Position numbers and translations under genes: made by a program | The notes under the pieces: generated by a model | Seen by the model: the letters and a program-made list of their open reading frames with translations, nothing else | Told to the model about the DNA's origin: nothing | Database searches by the model: none | Assembly (NCBI GenBank): GCA_934643865.1 | Contig: CAKUCX010000062.1 | Span: 1 to 20,548, forward strand | Reading direction: 5' to 3' | DNA length: 20,548 nt | Source: an uncultured Kiritimatiellota bacterium | GTDB taxonomy: Bacteria > Verrucomicrobiota > Kiritimatiellia > RFP12 > UBA1067 | Shown: piece after piece, positions 1-6,072 of the stretch | How the letters are laid out: the number at the start of each line of letters is the position of its first letter | Numbering within the stretch: the first letter of the stretch is position 1

Positions 1-87
1 CGCGCCCCGTCTACACGTACACCTCTACACGGCCAATTCCTCAATCGGTCGATTCGGCACCGGAACATGGCATTTTTCGCCACAACG

Positions 88-236
88 AGCGCAAAGACCG
101 CAACGGCCTTGCGAACTTTGCGTCAGAATTCTTTGCGAACTTTGCGTTGAAAAAAGGGGTACGGGATGTTTTAACGCAAAGAACGCAGAGGCAACGCAAA
201 GAACGCAGAGAATCTTTACGGCCTTTGCGTCCTTTG
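88..236. repeat. Dispersed TTTGCG/AACGCAAAG inverted element, copy E1
   Basis: Repeated CTTTGCGAAC-type words are followed by their reverse complements (AACGCAAAGAACGCAGAG, twice) and again by CCTTTGCGTCCTTTGCGCCC. Arms CTTTGCGTT (140-148) and AACGCAAAG (173-181) are perfect inverted repeats around a 24-base loop. Further copies lie at about 592-740, 1163-1316, 1921-2032 and 2386-2476, and a diverged AT-rich relative at 17465-17595. Such repeats are known as abundant intergenic sequences in PVC-group genomes; the function is unknown. Confidence 0.75.
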
Positions 237-392
237 CGCCCACCATATTTGATTGCCGTGGCGATGACGTTCTCGCAGATGACGGTTCTGTCCATGGATG
301 AGATTTTATTACGCACTGAAATCTCAGGCATGTGGGAGGAGGGGGCCCGGCGCGGGACGTCCGGCTGTCAGACCAGATGCGTGAGGCCGGGC

Positions 393-418
393 GGGCGCGC
401 GGGACGCGCGCCCCTACC
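393..418 (-). repeat. GC-rich hairpin element (TAGGGGCG type)
   Basis: Arms GGGCGCGC (393-400) and GCGCGCCC (406-413) are perfect inverted repeats with a 5-base loop, followed by CTACC. Read on the minus strand it begins TAGGGGCG. It is repeated at 897-922 in copy 2 and in degenerate form near 1467-1493 in copy 3. A relative with different arms but the same TAGGGGCG start and 5-base loop lies at 17335-17357. Confidence 0.6.
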
Positions 419-591
419 AACATCGGGGCCTTTGTGCGTCAGGGCCAACGTGGCGGTCTGGGAGGACGCCCCGCGCCAGGGGTCCGGCCGCGACGTGTTG
501 CGACCGCGCCCCGTCTACACGTACACCTCTACACGGCCAATTCCTCAATCGGTCGATTCGGCACCGGAACATGGCATTTTTCGCCACAACG

Positions 592-740
592 AGCGCAAAG
601 ACCGCAACGGCCTTGCGAACTTTGCGTCAGAATTCTTTGCGAACTTTGCGTTGAAAAAAGGGGTACGGGATGTTTTAACGCAAAGAACGCAGAGGCAACG
701 CAAAGAACGCAGAGAATCTTTACGGCCTTTGCGTCCTTTG
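592..740. repeat. Dispersed TTTGCG/AACGCAAAG inverted element, copy E2
   Basis: This is identical to E1 and lies 504 bases downstream of it within the tandem unit. Confidence 0.75.
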
Positions 741-1162
741 CGCCCACCATATTTGATTGCCGTGGCGATGACGTTCTCGCAGATGACGGTTCTGTCCATG
801 GATGAGATTTTATTACGCACTGAAATCTCAGGCATGTGGGAGGAGGGGGCCCGGCGCGGGACGTCCGGCTGTCAGACCAGATGCGTGAGGCCGGGCGGGC
901 GCGCGGGACGCGCGCCCCTACCAACATCGGGGCCTTTGTGCGTCAGGGCCAACGTGGCGGTCTGGGAGGACGCCCCGCGCCAGGGGTCCGGCCGCGACAC
1001 GCGCGGCCCTCCCGTGCGACGCCGCGCGCTTTCACGTCGGAACGACTACGCGGGAGGGGCGCAACGTGTTGCGACCGCGCCCCGTCTACACGTACACCTC
1101 TACACGGCCAATTCCTCAATCGGTCGATTCGGCACCGGAACATGGCATTTTTTGCCACAACG

Positions 1163-1316
1163 AGCGCAATGACCGCAACGGCTTTGCGAACTTTGCGTCA
1201 GAATTCTTTGCGAACTTTGCGTTGAAAGAAGGGGTACGGGATGTTTTAACGCAAAGAACGCAGAGGCGACGCAAAGAACGCAGAGAATCTTTACGGCCTT
1301 TACGTCCTTTGCGCCC
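1163..1316. repeat. Dispersed TTTGCG/AACGCAAAG inverted element, copy E3
   Basis: This is the copy in the third, diverged unit. It differs from E1/E2 by scattered substitutions (for example GGCAACGC has become GGCGACGC). Confidence 0.7.
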
Positions 1317-1688
1317 ACCATATTTGATTGCCGTGGCGATGACGTTCTCGCAGATGACGGTTCTGTGGATGGATGAGATTTTATTACGCACTGAAATCTC
1401 AGGCATGGGGGAGGAGGGGACCCGGCGCGGGACGTCCGGCAGTCGGACCAGATGCGTAAGGCCGGGCGGGCGCGCGGGACACGCGCCCCTACCACCATCG
1501 GGGCCTTTGTGCGTCAGGGCCAACGTGGCGGTCTGGGAGGACGCCCCACGCCAGGGGGCTGGCCGCGACACGCGCAACCCTCCCGTACGACACCGCGCGC
1601 TTTCACACCGGAACGCTGCATGTGATTTCTAGAGATGAGGCGACGGAAGAGGGAGATTCTTTTGTTTTGTGAGATGATCAGCCTCCCT

Positions 1689-1862
1689 GAGCCATCCTGT
1701 CGATAACCAGTAGATAACAGATCCGCATTTTTCGACATCTTCTTCTTGAATTCCAATGAAATTCCGCCAAACCCTAGTAAATAAAGGGGAAGATGCATAT
1801 TGTCCTGTTTTAAAATGTCGCATAACGTATATGTTCTTAACTTTGAAACGATTGTCGATAAA
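1689..1862 (-). other. AT-rich segment with two TTATCGACA DnaA-box-like sites
   Basis: On the minus strand TTATCGACA occurs exactly twice, at 1698-1706 and 1853-1861. A relative, TTATCTACT, lies at 1709-1717. The same 9-mer occurs between dnaA and dnaN at 14459-14467. The surroundings are clearly AT-richer than the flanking genes, and no coding sequence is recognisable between 1620 and 1920. An AT-rich stretch with DnaA-box-like words upstream of mnmG recalls enteric genomes, where oriC lies next to mnmG. Here it could be a secondary DnaA-binding site or an origin part; this is inference. Confidence 0.4.
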
Positions 1863-1920
1863 CATGATTGCGCCATCGATGCGCCACCTTCCTTCCGTTT
1901 CGTTTTGCCACCCTGTTGTG

Positions 1921-2032
1921 ATTGAACAACGCAACGTCTTCCGCGCAACGGACGCAAAGGCTCTTTGCGCTCTTTGTATCCAGATCCTTTGCGAACGTTG
2001 CATCAAAAATCTTTGCGTTCGTTGCGTTAAGC
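1921..2032. repeat. Dispersed TTTGCG/AACGCAAAG inverted element, copy E4
   Basis: A diverged copy runs from AACGCAACG through CTTTGCGCTC and CTTTGCGAACG to CTTTGCGTTCGTTGCGTTAAG. It directly abuts the broken minus-strand gene fragment that ends near 2040 and appears to interrupt it. Confidence 0.65.
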
Positions 2033-2039
2033 TTGTCTT

Positions 2040-2291
2040 TGTCCCGTGATAAACCACCGACTCACCGTTCTCATCCACGATCTTCGATACCGGGACGGAG
2101 TTGATTCCGGCGAAGAACTCTGCCATGCTATGCGGTGCATAGGGAGATTTTGGCTCTTGCTCCGCATTTGGTTTGCGGGTCGCGGAGTCGGAAATCTCCC
2201 TAATGCCTTCAACGGAGGACAGTGCTTCGTCATAGAAGATGTTCCCGTTCACGACCTCGCGGAGAAGGCAGGGCGCAATGAGACGCCACAA
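2040..2291 (-). pseudogene. Fragment of a MuF/ART-PolyVal-like phage or polymorphic-toxin protein
   Basis: A minus-strand frame of about 84 codons carries PVSKIVDENGESVVYHGT near its end. This closely resembles the 'SKVVDENGEPLVVYHGT' lead-in seen before ADP-ribosyltransferase-like domains of phage MuF-type and polymorphic-toxin proteins. Just after YHGT, where the rest of the domain should follow, the frame runs into repeat element E4 (KTSLTQRTQRF...) and then into unrelated sequence. No credible upstream portion is present. I read it as a decayed remnant of a mobile-element gene split by the repeat. The family call rests on one short motif recognised from memory. Confidence 0.45.
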
Positions 2292-2385
2292 TGTTGCGCG
2301 TCCGTCCCATCCCCAATCGTGCGCGGGAGGGAGCGCGCCCCTTCCCGATCAATTCCTGGACGAACCGAGATCGTGCAGTCATAAG

Positions 2386-2476
2386 TTTTAACGCAAAGAA
2401 CTTAACGCAAGGAGCGCAAAGGTTCCTTTGGTGTCCTTTGCGTCCAGATTCCTTTGCAACCTTGCGTTGAAAAAAA
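2386..2476. repeat. Dispersed TTTGCG/AACGCAAAG inverted element, copy E5
   Basis: It runs from TTTTAACGCAAAGAAC to CAACCTTGCGTTGAAAA; the ends are near-complementary, so the whole element can fold back. It lies about 100 bases upstream of the mnmG promoter. Confidence 0.7.
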
Positions 2477-2571
2477 GCATGGCGCATGAGACCACCGAAA
2501 AGCCGCGCGCGTCCGCCGGAAGCAAACGCGCCCTTCTCACGTCGGGAACCATCACATAGGGGGAATTGGTT

Positions 2572-2587
2572 TGGTATACTACCCACA
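2572..2587 (+). promoter_or_regulatory. Extended -10 promoter of mnmG, predicted leaderless
   Basis: TGGTATACT gives an extended -10 with hexamer TATACT at 2575-2580. Exactly six bases separate the hexamer from ATG at 2587, so a start seven bases past the hexamer falls on the A of the start codon. The -35 region is weak (ATCACA at 2551-2556). There is no Shine-Dalgarno sequence, which fits a leaderless transcript. Confidence 0.55.
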
Positions 2588-4677
2588 TGGACCTTCAACC
2601 TGATATCATCGTCGTGGGCGGCGGGCACGCCGGAGCAGAAGCAGCCCTCATCGCCGCCCGCATGGGCGTTCAGACGCTTCTCGTGACGGGACTCAAGAAC
2701 GCCATCGCCCGCATGCCCTGCAATCCTTCCATCGGCGGGCTCGCGAAAAGTAACCTTGTCTTCGAGCTTGACGCGCTCGGCGGCGAAATGGGATTCAACG
2801 CCGACCTTACCGCCCTCCAGGAGAAGACCCTCAACACAAGCCGCGGCCCCGCCGTGCAGGCCACGCGCGCCCAGTGCGACAAGGCGGAGTACGCCGCGCG
2901 GATGCAAGCGGTCTTGGGCGGGTATGCCAACCTCACAATCCTAGAAGATGCCGTCGTCGGGGTTGTCGCCAACGCAGCTCGCACACATGTGACAGGCGTC
3001 CAGACTGAGGGAAATGGCTTCATTCGCGGGAAAAAGATTATCCTGACAACTGGGACGGCCCTGCACGGGCGGATTTTCATCGGGAAGGAAGCCGCGCCCT
3101 CAGGTGGCGATGGCCGCCCCGCCGTCGATCTCCTCAGCACATCCCTTGAACATCTCGGCTTCAGGCTTATCCGCCTCAAGACCGGGACGCCGCCCCGGAT
3201 CAAGGCGTCTACCGTCGATTTTTCACGAACCGTTCCACAACCTGGCGACCTCCATCCCTGTTTCTTTTCGCTTCGGACGCGCTTTCTCCTGCCGCCCTCC
3301 GGCGACAGGGACGTTTCCACGTGGAAACAACCAATCGTCTGCGAAAATGATATCCAGACATGCCCGAAAGACTGCGGAAACACCCCCGCGCCGCCTCCTG
3401 TTTCCACATGGAAACACAAAGTCGGCACCCAGAAAGCCCCTGCGGCACTTAACTCCCTCTCCGTTTCCACGCGGAAACATGAAACCAGCACTTCTGGAAA
3501 AGACCTCGCGGCACTTAACCCTCCCCCTGTTTCCACGTGGAAACAGCACATCCACGCCCCCTGGGAGATCAATTCCGTCCGCCTTCCATGCTGGCAAAGC
3601 CATACAACCGAGGCGTCGCACGAAATCATCCGCTCCCACCTTTCTGAAAGCGCACTCTACGGCGGTTCCATCGTCGGGACAGGTGTTCGATACTGTCCCT
3701 CCATCGAAGACAAGATTGTCCGCTTCGCACACGCCTCCAGCCACCATGTCATGCTGGAGCCGGAAGACCGCAATCGGGAGGTCATCTACCCCAACGGCCT
3801 TTCCAACAGCCTTCCCCGTCACGTCCAGCGCGATCTCGTCCATTCAATCCCCGGCCTCGAAGACGCCGAACTGCTTGCCTACGCCTACGCCATCGAATAC
3901 GACGGCATCGACGCCCGCGAGCTGAAGCACACGCTGGAGTCCAAACGCATCTGCGGCCTCTACTTCGCCGGACAGGTCAACGGCACGACCGGCTACGAGG
4001 AGGCAGCGGCCCAGGGCGTCATGGCCGGCATCAACGCCGCCTTTTCCGTCCGTGGCGAACCGCCCCTGGTCTTCAGCCGCCAGGACGCCTACATTGGCGT
4101 GCTGATCGACGACCTCGTCACGAAGGGGACGGACGAGCCCTACCGCATGTTCACAAGCCGCGCCGAACGCCGCCTCATCCTCCGCCAGGACAACGCCCGC
4201 TACCGTCTTGCGGACGCCGCCGACCGCGTGGGCGTCCTTCCCTCCGAAATCCGCGTCCAGACGCGCCGCTACATGGACATGATCGACGAAATCGAAGCAC
4301 GCCCCACGGTCTTGCGGCGTGTCCTCGCGAACGAAGCCCCCGTCCCCGTCGTTCCTGTGACGACGAACGACGAAGCGGCGGCAGACGTTCCCAGCCCCGT
4401 GCGGGAACAGATCCAGATCCGCAAGCGCTACGAAGGCTACATCCGGCAGGAGAACATCGCCGCCGAACGGGCCAAGCGCGACGAAGCCATCCTCATTCCC
4501 CCTTGGCTCGACTATGACGCCTGCACCTCCGTCCGCTACGAGAGCCGGGAGAAGCTGAAGAAGTACAGGCCCGAAACCCTCGCGCAGGCCAGCCGCATTC
4601 CAGGCGTCAACCCCGCCGACGTGGCCGTCCTCGCCGTCATCATCAAGCGCGGTCCGGGCGGGATGCGGGCACACTGA
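2587..4677 (+). CDS. mnmG: tRNA uridine-5-carboxymethylaminomethyl(34) synthesis enzyme MnmG (GidA) with an expanded loop
   Basis: MnmG is the FAD-binding partner of MnmE. Together they install the (carboxymethyl)aminomethyl group at C5 of wobble U34 in certain tRNAs. The 696-residue product shows the N-terminal dinucleotide fold VVGGGHAGAEAA (residues 9-20), MPCNPSIGG with the first catalytic cysteine (C45), YCPSIEDKIVRFA, FAGQVNGTTGYEEAAAQG, and the C-terminal RYEGYI...QASRIPGVNPADVAVL segment that binds MnmE and tRNA. The second key cysteine is C335 in LPCW. Family members are usually about 620-630 residues. The excess lies at about residues 232-330, just before C335, where a normally short loop carries four in-frame VST(W/R)K repeats encoded by palindromes. 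ATG 2587 is preferred over an in-frame TTG at 2566 because homologues begin at about this point and the promoter overlaps the extra codons. It faces the regulator gene tail to tail, 19 bases away. Confidence 0.96.
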   Translation: MDLQPDIIVVGGGHAGAEAALIAARMGVQTLLVTGLKNAIARMPCNPSIGGLAKSNLVFELDALGGEMGFNADLTALQEKTLNTSRGPAVQATRAQCDKAEYAARMQAVLGGYANLTILEDAVVGVVANAARTHVTGVQTEGNGFIRGKKIILTTGTALHGRIFIGKEAAPSGGDGRPAVDLLSTSLEHLGFRLIRLKTGTPPRIKASTVDFSRTVPQPGDLHPCFFSLRTRFLLPPSGDRDVSTWKQPIVCENDIQTCPKDCGNTPAPPPVSTWKHKVGTQKAPAALNSLSVSTRKHETSTSGKDLAALNPPPVSTWKQHIHAPWEINSVRLPCWQSHTTEASHEIIRSHLSESALYGGSIVGTGVRYCPSIEDKIVRFAHASSHHVMLEPEDRNREVIYPNGLSNSLPRHVQRDLVHSIPGLEDAELLAYAYAIEYDGIDARELKHTLESKRICGLYFAGQVNGTTGYEEAAAQGVMAGINAAFSVRGEPPLVFSRQDAYIGVLIDDLVTKGTDEPYRMFTSRAERRLILRQDNARYRLADAADRVGVLPSEIRVQTRRYMDMIDEIEARPTVLRRVLANEAPVPVVPVTTNDEAAADVPSPVREQIQIRKRYEGYIRQENIAAERAKRDEAILIPPWLDYDACTSVRYESREKLKKYRPETLAQASRIPGVNPADVAVLAVIIKRGPGGMRAH
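3313..3544. repeat. Four copies of a 16-bp palindrome GTTTCCACGTGGAAAC inside mnmG
   Basis: Copies lie at 3313-3328 (perfect), 3400-3415 (centre ACAT), 3463-3478 (centre ACGC) and 3529-3544 (perfect). Start-to-start spacings are 87, 63 and 66 bases, all multiples of three, so each encodes VSTWK or VSTRK in the mnmG frame. The last two copies also share an upstream GCGGCACTTAAC (3442-3453 and 3508-3519), which points to duplication of a roughly 66-bp unit. The extended form TGTTTCCACGTGGAAACA resembles the ParB-binding parS site TGTTTCACGTGAAACA with one extra base pair in each arm. It could also be an abundant genome-wide palindromic repeat. Confidence 0.85.
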
Positions 4678-4696
4678 TTCATCAAGTGATTATGCG

Positions 4697-5926
4697 TCAT
4701 TCAAGCCGCGCAGTCCCCAAGCAGGCCTTTCCCGCCGCAGGGACGCCCGCCGAAAGCCGCCACGCGCGCATGGTGAAGCCGAAGCGCGTGCGGAAGAGAT
4801 GCTTGACGTAGTCGGGGTTGTCGAAGCCGCAGTCGAGCGCGAGGCGCTCGATGGTGTCCGTCGAACGCGGAAGCCGCTGCTTGAGGATTTCAAGGCGGCG
4901 TTCGCGGATTTCCGACGCCACCGTCCGGTCGAGGATCTCGCGGAAGCGCAGATCCAGAAGCCGACGCGAAACGGCGAGCGCCGACGCGACGGCACCGGGG
5001 TCGATCTTGTCGGTTGCATGGCGCCGAATGTAGGCAAGGGCCTTCTGCACCATGACGCCGGCCTGCGTTTCCTGCGTCGCGGACGTTCCCCGAATGACCA
5101 CGGTCGGCTCCTTGAGGCGCAGGGGCGGCGGCGGCGGGCGGTTCTCCATCAGCGCCATCAGCTGGCGCGCGGCGTTCGCACCGACGCCCTCATCGTCGGG
5201 CAAGACGGAGGAAAGCGAGGGTTTCGACCAGTTGCAGACATTGTCGTCGTCGCCGAACCCCAGGACGGCCAGCTCCCCCGGCACGGACAGCGCCTCCGCG
5301 CGCGCGGCCTCCAAAACGGTCAGCCCGCGCGAGTCGGAGGCGACAAAGACCGCCGCCGGCCGCGGAAGGGCGGCCAGCCACCGCCGCAGGAGATGGAAGT
5401 CGTCCGTGTTCCCCGCAGGGGACGAAAAAACCGCGCACCCCTGTCCGGCATCGGCGAGCTTTTCCCTGAACGCGCGGCCGAGGCGCACGCCATGCTGGAC
5501 ATGGCGCCGGTCTGCCAGAAAGCCATAGCCGCGAAACTTCCCCTGCCGGAGGAAGTGCCCGGCGGCGGCGGCGGCGCACGCCTCGCAGGTCGAATCGACA
5601 AAGACAAGGTTTCTTCGGGCCGCGCGCGGCGCGACGTACGCATTCTCTTCGCAGACAACGGTCGGGATGCCGAGCCGAACGACCTCCGCCGCCGTCTCCT
5701 CGGCGGCCGGGCCGAAGCCCGGCAAGCCGAAGATGAGCCCGTCAATGCTCCATTCACGGAGGATGCCAACATCGGACGGCTGAAATTCAGATGCGTCGCG
5801 CTTGATGCGGATGTCCCACGCCTGCTGGGAGGACGCAAGGCCGGCCAGAATGCCGGCCAGCCGGCGCTGCCCCGACTGCACGCTCAATTTCAGCGCGATG
5901 ACGATGCGTTTTGAAATCATGTCCAT
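4697..5926 (-). CDS. XylR-type transcriptional regulator (periplasmic-binding-protein-like sensor plus AraC HTH)
   Basis: The 409-residue cytoplasmic regulator has a LacI/PBP1-like ligand-binding domain at about residues 5-280 (RIVIALKL, DGLIFGLPG, VASDSRGLTVLEAARAEALSVPGELAVLGFGDDD). It is followed by an AraC-type DNA-binding domain with two helix-turn-helices: DPGAVASALAVSRRLLDLRFREIL (309-332) and TIERLALDCGFDNPDYVKHLFRTRFGFTMRAWR (358-390). This order matches the XylR group, not LacI, which carries its HTH at the N-terminus. The ligand is probably a sugar but cannot be read from sequence. The gene is divergent from the two secreted carbohydrate genes it most likely controls. ATG 5926 is chosen because a TATCAT -10 ends exactly six bases before it; an upstream in-frame extension to 6031 would run through the divergent promoters. 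Confidence 0.88.
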   Translation of the reverse strand: MDMISKRIVIALKLSVQSGQRRLAGILAGLASSQQAWDIRIKRDASEFQPSDVGILREWSIDGLIFGLPGFGPAAEETAAEVVRLGIPTVVCEENAYVAPRAARRNLVFVDSTCEACAAAAAGHFLRQGKFRGYGFLADRRHVQHGVRLGRAFREKLADAGQGCAVFSSPAGNTDDFHLLRRWLAALPRPAAVFVASDSRGLTVLEAARAEALSVPGELAVLGFGDDDNVCNWSKPSLSSVLPDDEGVGANAARQLMALMENRPPPPPLRLKEPTVVIRGTSATQETQAGVMVQKALAYIRRHATDKIDPGAVASALAVSRRLLDLRFREILDRTVASEIRERRLEILKQRLPRSTDTIERLALDCGFDNPDYVKHLFRTRFGFTMRAWRLSAGVPAAGKACLGTARLE

Positions 5927-5941
5927 GCGGGCATGATACCA
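5926..5941 (-). promoter_or_regulatory. Extended -10 promoter of the XylR-type regulator, predicted leaderless
   Basis: On the minus strand TGGTATCAT places the -10 hexamer TATCAT at 5938-5933, then six bases, then ATG at 5926. The geometry is identical to mnmG. No convincing -35 and no Shine-Dalgarno sequence were seen. Confidence 0.5.
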
Positions 5942-5952
5942 GAAAGAATGCT

Positions 5953-5982
5953 TGGAATCTACTGTAATCTTGCCTGGAATCT
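5953..5982. promoter_or_regulatory. Direct-repeat operator candidate TGGAATCT x2 (AraC-type)
   Basis: TGGAATCT occurs at 5953-5960 and again at 5975-5982, a 22-bp period or two helical turns, as expected for AraC/XylR-family half-sites. The second half-site occupies the -35 position of the rightward promoter (its -10 is TATGCT at 6002-6007), an arrangement suited to activation. The site lies in the 146-bp divergent region between the regulator and the secreted genes. Confidence 0.5.
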
Positions 5983-6001
5983 CATATTCCGCCGCGCGCC
6001 G

Positions 6002-6072
6002 TATGCTAAACTTGCCGAGGAGCAAACGCATTCAGCATGTGTTCATTTCCATGGGGAATGGAGGAGGTTGAA
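6002..6072 (+). promoter_or_regulatory. Promoter -10 and leader of the secreted carbohydrate operon
   Basis: TATGCT at 6002-6007 is a plausible -10 with no good -35, consistent with activator dependence. A leader of about 59 bases follows. A strong Shine-Dalgarno GGAGGAGG at 6060-6067 lies five bases from ATG 6073. That decides the start against an in-frame ATG at 6037, which has no such signal and would place a charged stretch before the signal peptide. Confidence 0.45.

Larger units (their letters stand above)
1..1620. repeat. Tandem array of a 504/571-bp non-coding unit (three copies)
   Basis: Copy 1 starts at or before base 1, copy 2 at 505 and copy 3 at 1076. Copies 1 and 2 appear identical over 504 bases. 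Copy 2 has 67 extra bases near its end (around 999-1065) that copy 1 lacks, but the end of copy 3 also has the related sequence, so copy 1 carries a deletion and the full unit is about 571 bp. Copy 3 has scattered substitutions. Each unit holds an inverted TTTGCG/CGCAAA-rich element, a unique stretch, and a GC-rich hairpin. Open frames across the array are artefacts of the repeats: they recur identically in each copy, have biased composition (strings of RTQR, LRPLRP) and match no known family. No gene is supported here. Confidence 0.9.

Noticed and set aside
25..1632. Multiple overlapping open frames on both strands in the tandem array
   Set aside because: They recur identically in each unit, have repeat-driven low-complexity composition, no ribosome-binding sites and no family resemblance.
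3313..3544. CRISPR array
   Set aside because: Repeats are only 16 bp, palindromic and inside a coding frame with multiple-of-three spacing; no cas genes are near.
3223..3843. Minus-strand frames rich in FPRGN/FHVET strings within mnmG
   Set aside because: These are the other readings of the palindromic repeats; mnmG conservation on both sides fixes the true frame.
4697..5926. LacI-family assignment for the regulator
   Set aside because: The sensor domain is LacI-like, but there is no N-terminal HTH and two AraC-type HTHs lie at the C-terminus.
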